DNA from: Lysobacteraceae bacterium
GTDB lineage: Bacteria; Pseudomonadota; Gammaproteobacteria; Xanthomonadales; Xanthomonadaceae
Length of the DNA stretch: 64,000 nt
Direction: 5' to 3'
Assembly (NCBI GenBank): GCA_016789405.1
Contig: JAEUPQ010000032.1
Span: 1-64,000, forward strand
Shown piece by piece: positions 46,836 to 58,159 of this stretch. The notes below the pieces were generated by a model. It did not search any database. It had not been told where the DNA came from and saw only the letters and a list, made by a program, of their open reading frames with translations. Positions within the stretch are counted from its first letter, which is position 1; every line of letters starts with the position of its first letter. Made by a program: the position numbers and the translations under genes.

Positions 46836-47468
46836 ATGCCACCTCGCCCCCAGCCCCTCCTGTCCCGCCTCCTGCTGCTGGCCGGATGCGTTGTCCCGGC
46901 AGTCCAGGCCGAGAACGGCAGCAGCTTCGAGACCCTGTCGGGGCCGGACCTGCCGACCGAGGCCGCAGCATTCATCCCGGCTGGCATGCGACCGATCGTC
47001 TACGAGCGCGGGGACCTGGATGGCGACGGTCGCGAGGACGCGATCCTGGTCCTGGAAGCTCGCAAGGCGCGCGACGTCGACGGCATGGCGCAGCGCCTGC
47101 GCCCCCTGCTCGTCCTCACGCGCGACGCGCGCGGCAAGCTGCGCCAGCGCGCACGCAACGACCGGCTCGTCCTGTGCCCGGAATGCGGCGGTATGATGGG
47201 CGACCCGCTGCAGGACGTGACCGTGGAACGCAAGGCGTTCAGTGTCTCGCACTACGGCGGCAGCGGTTGGCGCTGGTCGAATCTCCATCGCTTCGCCTAT
47301 TCGCGTCGCGACGACACCTGGCAGCTGGTGCGCATCGAGGAAGGCAGCTTCCACGCCAGCGACCCCGAATCCGGCACCGAGACCGTCCGCCTCCCGCCCC
47401 GCGACTACGGCAAGATCGACATCGCCGATTTCGACCCCGACACGCTGCCCAAGCCCGGCAAGCGCTGA
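46836..47468 (+). CDS. Exported protein of unknown function
   Basis: A 210-aa protein with an N-terminal signal (LLSRLLLLAGCVVPAVQA) that could be a lipobox (LAGC) or a Sec signal cut after VQA. It carries one calcium-loop-like GDLDGDGREDAIL motif of FG-GAP style and a later CPECGGMMG Cys pair. I recognise no named family. The ATG at 46836 was preferred over the in-frame ATG at 46803, which adds only a weak leader. It is divergent from tetR and precedes phoH by 48 bases. Confidence 0.75.
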   Translation: MPPRPQPLLSRLLLLAGCVVPAVQAENGSSFETLSGPDLPTEAAAFIPAGMRPIVYERGDLDGDGREDAILVLEARKARDVDGMAQRLRPLLVLTRDARGKLRQRARNDRLVLCPECGGMMGDPLQDVTVERKAFSVSHYGGSGWRWSNLHRFAYSRRDDTWQLVRIEEGSFHASDPESGTETVRLPPRDYGKIDIADFDPDTLPKPGKR

Positions 47469-47516
47469 TCCCTTGCAATGGCGCCCGACCGGGCCGCGCG
47501 CTACCCTGAAACCATC

Positions 47517-48572
47517 ATGCAGAACCACGCTTCACGCACCTACAGCCACGACTTCGCGCTGGATCCGGCCGATCCGGAACGCCTCGCCAACCTCGCCGGC
47601 CCCTTCGATGCCCACCTGCGCCAGATCGAACTGCGGCGCGGCGTCGAGATCGCCAACCGCGGCAACATCTTCCGCGTCAGCGGCGACGACCAGGCGGCGG
47701 TCTCGGCCGTCGAATCACTGCTCCGCACGCTCTATGACGAGGCCGCCGAAACCACCTTCGATGCGCATGCGATCCATCTGAGGCTTGGCGCCGACGATGC
47801 GCACCCGTCGCCTGCCAACGGCGGCAATGGCGCGCCGGACGACTACCGGCCGCAGGACGTCGCGGTGAAGGTCAAGCGCGGCACCGTGCGCGGCCGCGGC
47901 GCGAACCAGCAGAAGTACCTGCACCTCATCGCCACGCACGACATCAACTTCGGCATCGGCCCGGCCGGCACCGGCAAGACCTTCCTCGCGGTGGCGATGG
48001 CCGTCGAAGCGCTCAACACCTCGCGCATCCAGCGGATCATCCTGGTGCGACCGGCGGTGGAAGCAGGCGAGAAGCTGGGCTTCCTGCCCGGTGACCTCAC
48101 ACAGAAGGTCGACCCCTACCTGCGTCCGCTCTACGACGCGCTGTACGAGATGCTCGGCGTCGAAAAGGTCGCCAAGCTGCTGGAACGCAACGTCATCGAG
48201 ATCGCGCCGCTGGCCTACATGCGCGGTCGCACGCTCAACGACGCGTTCGTGATCCTCGACGAAGCGCAGAACACCACCGTCGAGCAGATGAAGATGTTCC
48301 TCACCCGCCTCGGCTTCGGCAGCACCGCCGTGGTCACCGGCGACCTGAGCCAGATCGACCTGCCCAAGCACGTGAAGTCCGGCCTGCGCGACGCGGTCGA
48401 CGTGCTGCGCGAGGTCGATGGCGTGAGCTTCACCTTCTTCGAAGCACGGGACGTGGTGCGTCATCCGCTGGTGGCGAAGATCGTGCGGGCGTACGAGGCG
48501 CAGGCGAAGCTTGCGACGAACACCGACAAACGTGCGGACAGCCATCCTGACAATCGGGAGAGCGGTGGATGA
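47517..48572 (+). CDS. phoH: PhoH-like ATPase (YbeZ)
   Basis: A 351-aa protein. An N-terminal KH-like region (about 1-110) is followed by the PhoH ATPase with Walker [12 protein letters not shown], the [21 protein letters not shown] segment and Walker [10 protein letters not shown]. YbeZ partners with the endoribonuclease YbeY in RNA metabolism. The ATG at 47517 gives the usual length; an upstream ATG at 47478 is less likely. Its stop overlaps the next gene (ATGA). Confidence 0.95.
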   Translation: MQNHASRTYSHDFALDPADPERLANLAGPFDAHLRQIELRRGVEIANRGNIFRVSGDDQAAVSAVESLLRTLYDEAAETTFDAHAIHLRLGADDAHPSPANGGNGAPDDYRPQDVAVKVKRGTVRGRGANQQKYLHLIATHDINFGIGPAGTGKTFLAVAMAVEALNTSRIQRIILVRPAVEAGEKLGFLPGDLTQKVDPYLRPLYDALYEMLGVEKVAKLLERNVIEIAPLAYMRGRTLNDAFVILDEAQNTTVEQMKMFLTRLGFGSTAVVTGDLSQIDLPKHVKSGLRDAVDVLREVDGVSFTFFEARDVVRHPLVAKIVRAYEAQAKLATNTDKRADSHPDNRESGG

Positions 48573-49474
48573 TCCAGCTTCGAGCCTCGCGGACGACGAT
48601 GCTTGCGGTCGCATTGTTCTTCGCTTCCCCGCACTGCGCATGGGCGGACGATGCGGAAGAAAAGCCGGGCGAACGCCCCTTGATCGAAGTGTCGCTGATC
48701 TCGGCACCCAAGCGCGCCGGTGATTTCGTCCTGGGACAGAGCAGCTACGATCCCCAGACAAAACATGCGGGTGCGGGCTTCCGCTATGTGCACCCGGACC
48801 ACAAGGCCGTGCGCCTCGATGTGTTCGTCTATCCCGCGGGGGAGATGCCGGAGAAGAAGGCGCTGGAACGCGGGATGGCGGACTTCATGCGCTCGTTCGA
48901 TGCCGGCGTGCAGATGAAGTACTACCACGACCTGACCGTCGTGGGACGCGAACCTTTCGTCATCGCGCCCCAGCCGTCGGCGCATTCCGATGGGGACAAG
49001 GACGCGTCGCCCGAGCTGCTGGCGGCGCTCGCGGGCAAGGCCATCGAGGGCGAACGCGTGGACCTTCGCTATCGCATCCACATGGAAGACACCGGCGAGA
49101 ACGTGATGATGCGTTCGCGCGGCTACCTGTTCTACAAGCAGTTGTACTACTTCAAGGGGCGGATCTCCGCAGCGGAATCCCTGGTCGACCAGACGACCTA
49201 CAACGCGTTGACCGATCAGGCGATGCGGGAGCTCGTCCAGGCAATCGACGTCAGGAATGTCGGCGGTTGTGCCCGCAGTCAGATCACGCTCGACAGTTCA
49301 CTGCTCGACAGGAAGGACGACGGGAAGAGCATCTCTGTCGCCCTGGCACAGAGCCTGGTCGAAAATGCTTCCAGGAACTGTTTCGACACTCTGTCCGATG
49401 CGAAACGCGAAGGCGCGCGCAAGGCCGAGACCATCACCATCGAATACGATGCCGACGACTGGAAAAGCCAATGA
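48569..49474 (+). CDS. Secreted protein of unknown function inserted between phoH and ybeY
   Basis: A 301-aa protein with a Sec signal ([14 protein letters not shown], cleavage near residue 26). The rest is soluble, mixed alpha/beta, with two Cys (GGCARS, NCFDTL) that could form a disulfide. No motif identifies a family. It overlaps phoH and ybeY by ATGA at both ends, so it is a full member of the operon although it is absent from the E. coli ybeZ-ybeY-ybeX-lnt arrangement. Confidence 0.8.
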   Translation: MIQLRASRTTMLAVALFFASPHCAWADDAEEKPGERPLIEVSLISAPKRAGDFVLGQSSYDPQTKHAGAGFRYVHPDHKAVRLDVFVYPAGEMPEKKALERGMADFMRSFDAGVQMKYYHDLTVVGREPFVIAPQPSAHSDGDKDASPELLAALAGKAIEGERVDLRYRIHMEDTGENVMMRSRGYLFYKQLYYFKGRISAAESLVDQTTYNALTDQAMRELVQAIDVRNVGGCARSQITLDSSLLDRKDDGKSISVALAQSLVENASRNCFDTLSDAKREGARKAETITIEYDADDWKSQ

Positions 49475-49962
49475 CCAAGGGTCCGACTCGCCTTGATGTC
49501 GCCGTCGGTTACGCCGCGCCGCGTGCCGGTGTGCCGGCCGCGACGAGCTTCCGCCGCTGGGTGTCTATCGCGCTCAAGGGCCGCATTCGCGAAGCCGACC
49601 TCGCCATCCGCATCGTCGACGAAGAGGAAGGCCGTGCACTGAACCGGCACTACCGCGGCAAGGATTACGCGACCAACGTGCTGAGCTTCCCGGGCGACCT
49701 GCCGGAGGGCGTGAAACTGCCCAAGGGCGTGACCATGCCGCTGATGGGCGACCTGGTGCTCTGCGCGCCGGTGGTGGCGCGCGAAGCCGCGGAACAGGAC
49801 AAGCCGGTCGCGCACCATTACGCGCATCTCACCGTGCATGGCGTGCTTCACCTGCTCGGTATGGATCACCAGGACGAGCGCGAAGCCGAGTGCATGGAGC
49901 AGCTGGAACGCGAGATCCTCGCAGAACTGGGCATCGAGGATCCGTACCGGGTTCGCGACTGA
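49471..49962 (+). CDS. ybeY: Endoribonuclease YbeY
   Basis: A 163-aa metal-dependent RNase involved in 16S rRNA 3' maturation and ribosome quality control. The zinc site [11 protein letters not shown] and the upstream [17 protein letters not shown] motif are complete. The ATG at 49471 overlaps the upstream stop (ATGA). It is followed after 179 bases by corC, and I see nothing notable in that gap. Confidence 0.96.
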   Translation: MTKGPTRLDVAVGYAAPRAGVPAATSFRRWVSIALKGRIREADLAIRIVDEEEGRALNRHYRGKDYATNVLSFPGDLPEGVKLPKGVTMPLMGDLVLCAPVVAREAAEQDKPVAHHYAHLTVHGVLHLLGMDHQDEREAECMEQLEREILAELGIEDPYRVRD

Positions 49963-50141
49963 GGCCAGGGAGCCCCGCCCATTGCGGTTGCGCGGACGCC
50001 AATGGAATCAGCAGCTTGGCGCCCGCCTGAAGCCGTTCGCGGCCGATCTGCTGCGGGTAATCCAGGCCCGCCGGCATGCGCCCCCTGCCCCGGTCCGCTA
50101 CACTGTGAGCCCCGCCCCACCGGGGCGATGAAGCGACAGCA

Positions 50142-51053
50142 ATGCCCGAGGACGACAGTACCCGCACGCAGGACGGCGCCGCCAAGGCCGCCGAGTCCGC
50201 TCGCATCGACAGGAAAGTCGACAGGAAACACGAACGCGGCCGTTCATGGCTTTCGCGCCTGAGCGCGGCCATCTCCGGCGAACCCGACAACCAGGAAGAC
50301 CTCGTCGAGCTGCTGCGCGACGTGCAGGCCGACGGCGTGATCGACGCCGACACGCTGCGCATCATGGAAGGCGCCGTCTCCATTTCCGCGCTCACCGTCG
50401 GCGACATCATGGTGCCGCGCGCGCAGATGGTGGTGCTGCCGGTGGACGGCAAGTTCATCTCGCTGATGCAGCAGGTGGTCGAATCCGGCCACTCACGCTT
50501 CCCGGTGCACGGCGAAGACAAGGACGAAATCCTCGGCATCCTGCTCGCCAAGGACCTCCTGCGCGGCGTGGTCGCCGACAACGGGCCGGGCACGATCCGC
50601 GAATTGCTGCGCCCGGCCGTGCTGGTGCCGGAAAGCAAGCGCCTGGACATCCTGCTGCGCGAGTTCCGCCAGTCGCGCAACCACATGGCGATCGTGATCG
50701 ACGAATACGGCGGCGTCGGCGGCCTGGTCACCATCGAAGACGTGCTGGAGCAGATCGTCGGCGAGATCGACGACGAACACGACGACGCCGAGGACCCGAA
50801 CGCGCTGATCGCGGCGCAGGCCGACGGCCAGTACCTCGTCGACGCGTTGACGCCGATTTCCGATTTCAACGCGCGTTTCGGCGCCGATTTCACCGACGAC
50901 GAATACGACACCATCGGCGGCCTGATCACCGCCGCGATCGGCCACCTGCCCGAGGCCGGCGAGGAATTGTCGCTGGGACGCTTCGGATTCCGCGTCGCCC
51001 GCGCCGACGCACGCCGCCTGCACACGCTGCACGTGAGCGTGCATGGCGCCTGA
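50142..51053 (+). CDS. corC: CorC/HlyC-family CBS-domain protein (YbeX)
   Basis: A 303-aa cytosolic protein. A basic N-terminus is followed by the VGDIMVPRAQM motif, two CBS domains (about 75-200, with SGHSRFPVHGEDKDEILGIL and IVIDEYGGVGGLVTIED) and a C-terminal CorC_HlyC FAD-like domain. It has no DUF21 membrane domain, so it is the short soluble form associated with magnesium homeostasis and ribosome metabolism. Confidence 0.95.
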   Translation: MPEDDSTRTQDGAAKAAESARIDRKVDRKHERGRSWLSRLSAAISGEPDNQEDLVELLRDVQADGVIDADTLRIMEGAVSISALTVGDIMVPRAQMVVLPVDGKFISLMQQVVESGHSRFPVHGEDKDEILGILLAKDLLRGVVADNGPGTIRELLRPAVLVPESKRLDILLREFRQSRNHMAIVIDEYGGVGGLVTIEDVLEQIVGEIDDEHDDAEDPNALIAAQADGQYLVDALTPISDFNARFGADFTDDEYDTIGGLITAAIGHLPEAGEELSLGRFGFRVARADARRLHTLHVSVHGA

Positions 51054-51057
51054 GGCC

Positions 51058-52305
51058 ATGACGGCGACCGCGCCGATGCGTGCGGCGGCCGTCGTCCGCA
51101 ACGCGACTGTCGTCCTCTTCGCACTGTGCTGCTGGCTCTGCGGCGCGCTCGCCGCACAGGCCGCGCCGCGCATCGGCGTGGCGACCATGGCACCGGGCGA
51201 GATCTTCTTCGAACGCTTCGGCCACAACGCGATCGTCGTCGTGAACGCGCCACAAGACGACCGCTCGCCCGACGTCAGCGTCCACGGCGAGCCCCTGTCG
51301 TACAACTTCGGTTTCTTCGACATGGAGGAGGCCGGCTTCGTCGGCCGGTTCGTGAAGGGCGAGATGATGTATCGCCTCGTCGAGCTGCCATGGCGCGAGG
51401 ACTTGCAGTACTACCTCGACTCGGGGCGCGGCGTGACCATCCAGTGGCTGGACCTGGACGATGCACGCGCAACCGCACTGGCCATGGCACTGGCCGAGAA
51501 CGCGCGCCCGGAAAACGCGCGCTACCGCTACGACTACTTCGTCGACAACTGCGCCACGCGCGTGCGCGACGCGATCGACCGCGCGCTCGATGGCACGCTC
51601 AAGCCGCAGCTCACCGTGCGCTCTCAGGGCAACAGCTTCCGTGGTGAAGCCGTGCGCCTGGCCTCGCCGGCACCGTGGATGTGGTTGGGCTTCGACATCG
51701 GCCTCGGCCCGAGTTCGGACCCGCCACTGTCGCGCTGGGACGATGCCTACGTGCCGATGCGGCTGGCCGACAGCCTGCGCGACGCCCGCCTGCCCGATGG
51801 CCGCCCACTCGTACTGCGCGAAGAGCGCGTGGCGCCGCATCGCATCGCGCCCGAACCCTTGGAATTCCGCCTCGTCTGGTGGCAATGGCTCATTGCCGGG
51901 CTGGCGCTCGCGTTGGCATGGCTGCGGCTGGACGCACATGCGCCGAGGGCATCGTCAGGCCTCGCGATCGCGTTCTGGCTGGCGTGCGGAGTCCTTGGCG
52001 CCGTCATGCTGTTCATCTGGACCGCCACCGAACACCGCTTCGCCTGGGCGAATCGCAACTTGCTGCTGATGACGCCGCTGGCGCTCGCGCTGTTGCCCGG
52101 CGCATGGCGGCGCGTGCGTGGCCGCGCGCCCGGTGTTGCCTTCAAGTGGCTTGCATCGGCGATCGCCCTCGGCGGCGTGGCGGCGATGCTGCTCTACTGG
52201 AGCGAGCGCGTGCCGCAGGCGAACGCGCACTGGATCGCACTGATGCTGCCGATACACGCCGCCTGGGCGTGGATCGCGTGGCGATCGACCGACGCGAAAC
52301 ACTGA
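51058..52305 (+). CDS. DUF4105/Lnb-N domain membrane protein
   Basis: A 415-aa protein. A signal or membrane segment (residues 12-36) is followed by a periplasmic Lnb-N-type domain (about 37-260) with conserved-looking FERFGHNAI (His56) and YFVDNCATRVRDAID (Cys165), and then four C-terminal membrane helices (about 280-410). The Lnb N-terminal domain is named after the Gram-positive lipoprotein intramolecular acyltransferase Lnb. Here the gene follows corC, where E. coli has lnt. The ATG at 51058 was preferred over 51043, which overlaps corC. Confidence 0.82.
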   Translation: MTATAPMRAAAVVRNATVVLFALCCWLCGALAAQAAPRIGVATMAPGEIFFERFGHNAIVVVNAPQDDRSPDVSVHGEPLSYNFGFFDMEEAGFVGRFVKGEMMYRLVELPWREDLQYYLDSGRGVTIQWLDLDDARATALAMALAENARPENARYRYDYFVDNCATRVRDAIDRALDGTLKPQLTVRSQGNSFRGEAVRLASPAPWMWLGFDIGLGPSSDPPLSRWDDAYVPMRLADSLRDARLPDGRPLVLREERVAPHRIAPEPLEFRLVWWQWLIAGLALALAWLRLDAHAPRASSGLAIAFWLACGVLGAVMLFIWTATEHRFAWANRNLLLMTPLALALLPGAWRRVRGRAPGVAFKWLASAIALGGVAAMLLYWSERVPQANAHWIALMLPIHAAWAWIAWRSTDAKH

Positions 52306-52348
52306 CGCCGACGGATCACCGACACATCGCGCCGCCGCTGGTTCCAGA

Positions 52349-52747
52349 TCAGCGCAGCGACCATCCCAGGGCGATGCCGATGCCCATGCCTGCCATGAAC
52401 ACCAGCGAGGCCCAGGTCAGCAGGATGCCCCAGAAGCGCCCGAACGAAACGCCAGAGCTGCGCGAGAGCCCGACCGCATGCAGGACGCGTCCGAGCAGCA
52501 GTGTGCCGCCGGCAATCCACAGCCAGGTCGCGCCAAGTCCGGACAGTTCCAGCAGGCCGAGCAGGATCAACGCCATCGGCACGTATTCGATGAAGTTGGC
52601 GTGCGCACGCACCTTCTTCGCGAGCGACTTGTCGCCACCGTCTCCCAGGCCGATCTTCGCGCTGCGACGGTGACCGACCACGCGCACTGCAAGCAGCAGC
52701 ATCAGCAAGGCATGGAGGGATGCGAACAACAGGGTGATCTTCGGCAT
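52349..52747 (-). CDS. MAPEG-family membrane protein (YecN-like)
   Basis: A 132-aa protein with four hydrophobic segments. The MAPEG pattern is visible in RVVGHRRSAKIGLGDGG, then VRAHANFIEYVPMALILLGLLE, then LGRVLHAVGL. Eukaryotic MAPEG enzymes are glutathione transferases, but the bacterial YecN-like members are uncharacterised. The ATG at 52747 was chosen; an upstream extension to 52846 would overlap the next gene. Confidence 0.88.
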   Translation of the reverse strand: MPKITLLFASLHALLMLLLAVRVVGHRRSAKIGLGDGGDKSLAKKVRAHANFIEYVPMALILLGLLELSGLGATWLWIAGGTLLLGRVLHAVGLSRSSGVSFGRFWGILLTWASLVFMAGMGIGIALGWSLR

Positions 52748-52775
52748 GTGGCGTCCGTGTGCGGAATGGGCGACG

Positions 52776-53323
52776 TCAGCATGCCATGCGCAGGGTGCCA
52801 CCCCAAGCGAGTATTTCGCCCAACAGCGGCAGGCGGATCGCCACATCGAACCGATAGCCGTCCGCCTCGATGCGCTTGCCGGCCTCGATGCGAGGCGCCA
52901 GCCAAACCGGCACCGGCAGCCCCTGAAACCGGCAGCCGACTTGCCGCCACTGCCAGCCGCCGCCGTCGGTGTCGACTGCCAAGCTCAGGGTCAGCGGTCC
53001 GGCATGTTCTTCCCAATGGCCCGCCGGCCAACGCCCGACCGGCCTGAACCACGACACAGCCTCTGGCGCGGTACCGAACCGCCGCGCCCAGCGCAGGGCG
53101 CCATCCTCGTGGCGGATGTCGACGAACAACCGATGTTCCGGAGCACCGGGATCGATGCCGAGGCGCCGCATCGCGCGGCGTCCGATGACGCCTGCAAGAC
53201 CACGACCGATGTGGAAGCGCACGCAGCCTTCAAGTCGACCACCATCGCGGTGCAGTGCCTGGAGCGCCGGATGCAGTCGCGCGAATCCACCGCCGAACCA
53301 GGATTCGACAGCGGACGGGTCGC

Positions 53324-53327
<4 letters not shown>
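52776..53327 (-). CDS. DUF4166 domain protein
   Basis: A 183-aa soluble protein matching the DUF4166 pattern: [20 protein letters not shown] near the N-terminus, [18 protein letters not shown], then [19 protein letters not shown]. The function of the family is unknown. Its start overlaps the metallo-beta-lactamase stop (ATGA, 53324-53327), so the two are coupled. Confidence 0.8.
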
Positions 53328-54210
<883 letters not shown>

Positions 54211-54214
<4 letters not shown>

Positions 54215-54822
54215 CGACTGCCTCCTCCACTGGCAGGCTTGGCGCCCTTGCCGTCGTCGGCGACGAAATAGAAGGTGAATGCGCCGTCGTCCGGGGCGCC
54301 GGCATTCACCGGGATCGGATCGATATGCCCGTCGACGAGGATGCGCCCCTCGCCGATCGCATCGGGAACCGGCGAGGCCGCGTGCAATCGACTGCGCTTC
54401 CAGCCCTTCACCACCAGTTTCAGCGGGCGGTCGGGCTTCAGCACCACGTCGGTCGGATCGTGCGTCGGGACCGCGATGTTGCGCCCGCCTTCATCGGTGA
54501 GGCGATCCTGTTCGAATGCGAAGCGCGGTTCGTCGGCGACCTCCACGGCGAAGCGCCAGTCGGTGGTGCCTGCGGTGCCATCGCTGTGAACGGCGATGCG
54601 CGCAACGCGCAGTTGCAGGTGGTCGGGATTCCCGGCGACATGCTTCGCGGAAGCGGTCGCGGCGAGCTGCGTCGTCGGGGCTGCGAGGGACGCGTCCTCG
54701 TCCTTGTCGCCGCGCAGGTTCACGACGCTCGTGGTGATGGCGGCGATCAGTGCCGCTGCGCCGGTGAGGATCGCCGGCATCGTCGTGACAAGGCTCTTGC
54801 GCTGTTCCGGCTTGTCGCTCAT
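54211..54822 (-). CDS. Hypothetical protein with a single N-terminal membrane segment
   Basis: A 203-aa protein with a basic start, a hydrophobic helix at residues 15-35 ([20 protein letters not shown]) and a beta-rich periplasmic domain (residues 65-195) with no motif I recognise. It ends in a Gly/Ser tail. It is coupled to the MBL gene (ATGA overlap) and lies 16 bases after ggt. Confidence 0.7.
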
Positions 54823-54838
54823 GACCCCTCGTCCCCGT

Positions 54839-56566
54839 TCAAGGCGCCTCGATCATACCGGCACGACCGACCGGATTGCGCGGATCGGTACCGCCCCGCA
54901 GCACGTTGGCGCGGCGATCCCACTCGACGGTCTGCAGGTTGCCCCAGGCGTCGCTGGAGCGGCGACCGGCAGGGGCTTCCTTCGGCGAGTTGACGGTGTG
55001 TCCCATCGCGCGCAGCGCGGCGACGACATCATCCGGCAGCGCATCGCGCTCGATGCCGATGGCATCCGGCATCCACTGGTGGTGGTAGCGCGGCAGCGCC
55101 GCGACGGCCTGCGCATCGAGGCCGTCGGCATAGCCGAGGATGCCCAGCAGCACCATCGTGATGATGCGGCTACCGCCCGGCGTGCCGAGCACGGCGACGC
55201 GGTCCTGCGAGACCATGAAGGTCGGCGTCATCGAGCTGAGCATGCGCTTGCCCGGTTTCGGTGCGTTGGCGTCGTAGCCCATCACGCCGAAGGCATTGGG
55301 CGTACCGGGCTTGAGCGCGAAATCGTCCATCTCGTTGTTGAGCAGCACGCCGGTGCCGGGCACGACCATGCCCGAACCGAACAGCAGGTTCACCGTCTGC
55401 GTCGCGGCGACGCGGTTGCCCTCGGCATCGATGATCGAGAAATGCGTGGTGTCCTCGTCCTCCATCGGCGTCTGCTCGCCCGACAGCAGGTCGCTGGGGG
55501 TCGCCTTGCGCGGATTGATCGTGGAACGCTGGCCTGCGGCATAGTCGGCACTGGTCAGCTGGCGCATCGAGATCTTCACGAAGTCCGGGTCGCCGAGGAA
55601 GAACGTGCGGTCGCGGTAGGCGCGACGCATCGCCTCAACGGTGAGATGCACGCGCTCGGCCTGCGTCAGTTTCGCCAGATCCCAGGGCTCGAGCATCTGC
55701 AGCATCTGCGCCAGCGCGATGCCGCCGGACGACGGCGGCGGCGCGGTGACGATCTGCCAGCCGTCGTATTCGAAGCGCAGCGGCTCGCGCTCCTTGATGC
55801 GATAGCCGGCCAGTTCCCCGGCGGTCCAGCGCCCACCTTCGGCCTTCACGCCTTCGAGCAGCTTCTTCGCCACCGGCCCGCGATAGAAACCGTCGAAGCC
55901 ATGTTCGGCCAGCAGTTCCAGCGTGCGCGCCAGATCGGGCTGCTTGAAGACCTCGCCCTCTTCGGGCGCGTCTCCATCTGCGAGGAACACAGCGCGCGTG
56001 CCCTTGTAGCGCTCCATCACCTCACGACGACTTTCGTAGCCCCTGGCGAAGCGCGCGTAGATCGGAAAGCCTTCGCGCGCGATGCGGATGGCGGGCGCCA
56101 GCGACTGCTTCAGCGGCAAGCGACCGTGACGCGTGGCCAGGTGCACCAGTCCGGCCGGAAGCCCCGGGATGCCCGCCGACCACGGACCGTTCTCGGCGCG
56201 GTCGCGGTCGAAGCTGCCGTCGGGCTTGAGATAGGCCTGCGGCGTGGCCGCGGCCGGCGCGATCTCGCGCGCATCGATGAAATGATCCTGGCCGGTCTTC
56301 GCATCGTGCAGCAGGAAGAAGCCGCCTCCGCCGATGCCCGAGGAAATCGGTTCGACGACCGACAGCACCGACGACACCGCCACCGCGGCGTCGAAGGCGT
56401 TGCCACCGTCGCGCAGGATCTGCAGGCCGGCATCGGTGGCGAGCGCATGCGCACTGGCGACGGCGCCACCGGGCGGGTGCTGGGCCAGCGGCGCTGGCGC
56501 CTGCGCGGCCTGGACCCATGGCGAAAGCAGCAGCCCGACGAACAACGTCCAGCGGATCATCTTCAT
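54839..56566 (-). CDS. ggt: Gamma-glutamyltranspeptidase
   Basis: A 575-aa periplasmic enzyme that hydrolyses or transfers the gamma-glutamyl group of glutathione. A Sec signal (FVGLLLSPWVQA) is followed by the large-subunit motif SGIGGGGFFLLHD. The autoprocessing/catalytic Thr373 begins the small subunit in TTHFSIIDAEGN, followed by GSGMVVPGTGVLLNNEMDDF and the GTPGGSRI oxyanion loop. The ATG at 56566 overlaps the ferredoxin stop (ATGA). Confidence 0.96.
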   Translation of the reverse strand: MKMIRWTLFVGLLLSPWVQAAQAPAPLAQHPPGGAVASAHALATDAGLQILRDGGNAFDAAVAVSSVLSVVEPISSGIGGGGFFLLHDAKTGQDHFIDAREIAPAAATPQAYLKPDGSFDRDRAENGPWSAGIPGLPAGLVHLATRHGRLPLKQSLAPAIRIAREGFPIYARFARGYESRREVMERYKGTRAVFLADGDAPEEGEVFKQPDLARTLELLAEHGFDGFYRGPVAKKLLEGVKAEGGRWTAGELAGYRIKEREPLRFEYDGWQIVTAPPPSSGGIALAQMLQMLEPWDLAKLTQAERVHLTVEAMRRAYRDRTFFLGDPDFVKISMRQLTSADYAAGQRSTINPRKATPSDLLSGEQTPMEDEDTTHFSIIDAEGNRVAATQTVNLLFGSGMVVPGTGVLLNNEMDDFALKPGTPNAFGVMGYDANAPKPGKRMLSSMTPTFMVSQDRVAVLGTPGGSRIITMVLLGILGYADGLDAQAVAALPRYHHQWMPDAIGIERDALPDDVVAALRAMGHTVNSPKEAPAGRRSSDAWGNLQTVEWDRRANVLRGGTDPRNPVGRAGMIEAP

Positions 56567-56817
56567 GCATCTTCCTCCTGCAAGCGCGCGAGCTTGGCCA
56601 GCAGGGCATCGCGCGACTCGGGAAATTCGGGGTCCGGATCGATGCATTCGACCGGACAGACGACGACGCACTGCGGCTCGTCGTAATGGCCGACGCATTC
56701 GGTGCAGCGCGCCGGATCGATCACGTAGATGGTCTCGCCCTGCGAAATCGCGCGGTTCGGGCATGCCGGTTCGCAGACATCGCAGTTGACGCAGAGCTCA
56801 TTGATCTTGAGCGACAT
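56563..56817 (-). CDS. YfhL-type 2[4Fe-4S] ferredoxin
   Basis: An 84-aa ferredoxin with two cluster motifs, CVNCDVCEPACP (residues 9-20) and CTECVGHYDEPQCVVVCP. The insertion between the second and third Cys of the second motif is typical of the YfhL/Alvin group with one low-potential cluster. In this lineage it commonly follows coaD. Here a terminator separates it from the upstream lipoprotein gene. Confidence 0.94.
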   Translation of the reverse strand: MSLKINELCVNCDVCEPACPNRAISQGETIYVIDPARCTECVGHYDEPQCVVVCPVECIDPDPEFPESRDALLAKLARLQEEDA

Positions 56818-56915
56818 GTTGGGCGGAAGACCTGGGAAATTGCGGTTCGCCGGCGCGGCCGGGAGCTTGCGGCAGCGACCTGCGCGAAGGACGGTGCGTC
56901 CCGTCGCGCTGAAAG

Positions 56916-56945
56916 CGACAGGGGCGCGGATGCGCGCCCCTGTCG
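56916..56945 (-). terminator. Terminator of the small lipoprotein gene
   Basis: A 13-bp stem, CGACAGGGGCGCG (56916-56928) with CGCGCCCCTGTCG (56933-56945), and a GATG loop. It directly follows the lipoprotein stop on the minus strand and has a short T-rich tail. Confidence 0.7.
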
Positions 56946-56952
56946 GTCTGGA

Positions 56953-57444
56953 TCACTTGGCTTCGACGAAGTTGTAGTCGACGCCCGAAGCGGCCACGGC
57001 GGCCTTCACGCGCGCGTCATCCTCGGCCTTGCCGATGAAGACGAGCTTCACGCCCTTGAGCTTCTCCGGCTTCACGTCGGCGAAGGCGGCGATGATCAGG
57101 TCGGCGGTCTTCGCCGAATTCGGCGAGGCGTAGGCCAGCATGTTGCCCTTGAGGATGCCGCGCGACACATCGGACTTGGCCTTGTCCAGCAGGCGGTCGT
57201 AGCTGCCCTGGAAGTCGGGCGAGGCTTCGGACGGCAGCAGGTAGACGAACGGGGCGCTGGTCACGCCGTCCATGTGGCGACCCACGACGTCGGTGACGTA
57301 GGCGCGCCAGGCGCTGGCGTCATCGTTGACCGGGGCGCTGACCGGCGCCTTCTCGGCTTGCTTCGGGGCTTCCTCGGCCTTGTTGCAGGCCGCCAGCGGC
57401 AGCGCGAGGACGGCGATCATCAGCAGGCGTGCGATGGTATTCAT
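56953..57444 (-). CDS. Small lipoprotein of unknown function
   Basis: A 163-aa lipoprotein with lipobox LPLAAC (Cys20). After a Lys/Glu/Ala linker it has a compact alpha/beta domain: AWRAYVTDVVGRHMDG, then GSYDRLLDKAK, then KLKGVKLVFIGKAEDDARV. No family is recognised. A good AGGGGAG ribosome site precedes the ATG at 57444. It lies between coaD and the ferredoxin gene. Confidence 0.8.
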   Translation of the reverse strand: MNTIARLLMIAVLALPLAACNKAEEAPKQAEKAPVSAPVNDDASAWRAYVTDVVGRHMDGVTSAPFVYLLPSEASPDFQGSYDRLLDKAKSDVSRGILKGNMLAYASPNSAKTADLIIAAFADVKPEKLKGVKLVFIGKAEDDARVKAAVAASGVDYNFVEAK

Positions 57445-57574
57445 GGGTCTGTCTCCCCTTGTGGTGTGGTCGGGTGTGGTGGGGTGGAATGCGCGCGGCC
57501 CGTCGGGGACGCCCACGCGGATGTCAGCGCGCCGATTGTAGAACACCGCAGACACCCGGGCCGTGCCCGGCGTC

Positions 57575-58159
<585 letters not shown>

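Noticed and set aside
54596..56686. A 696-codon ORF antisense to ggt
   Set aside because: Shadow frame; ggt has the autoprocessing Thr and all family motifs.
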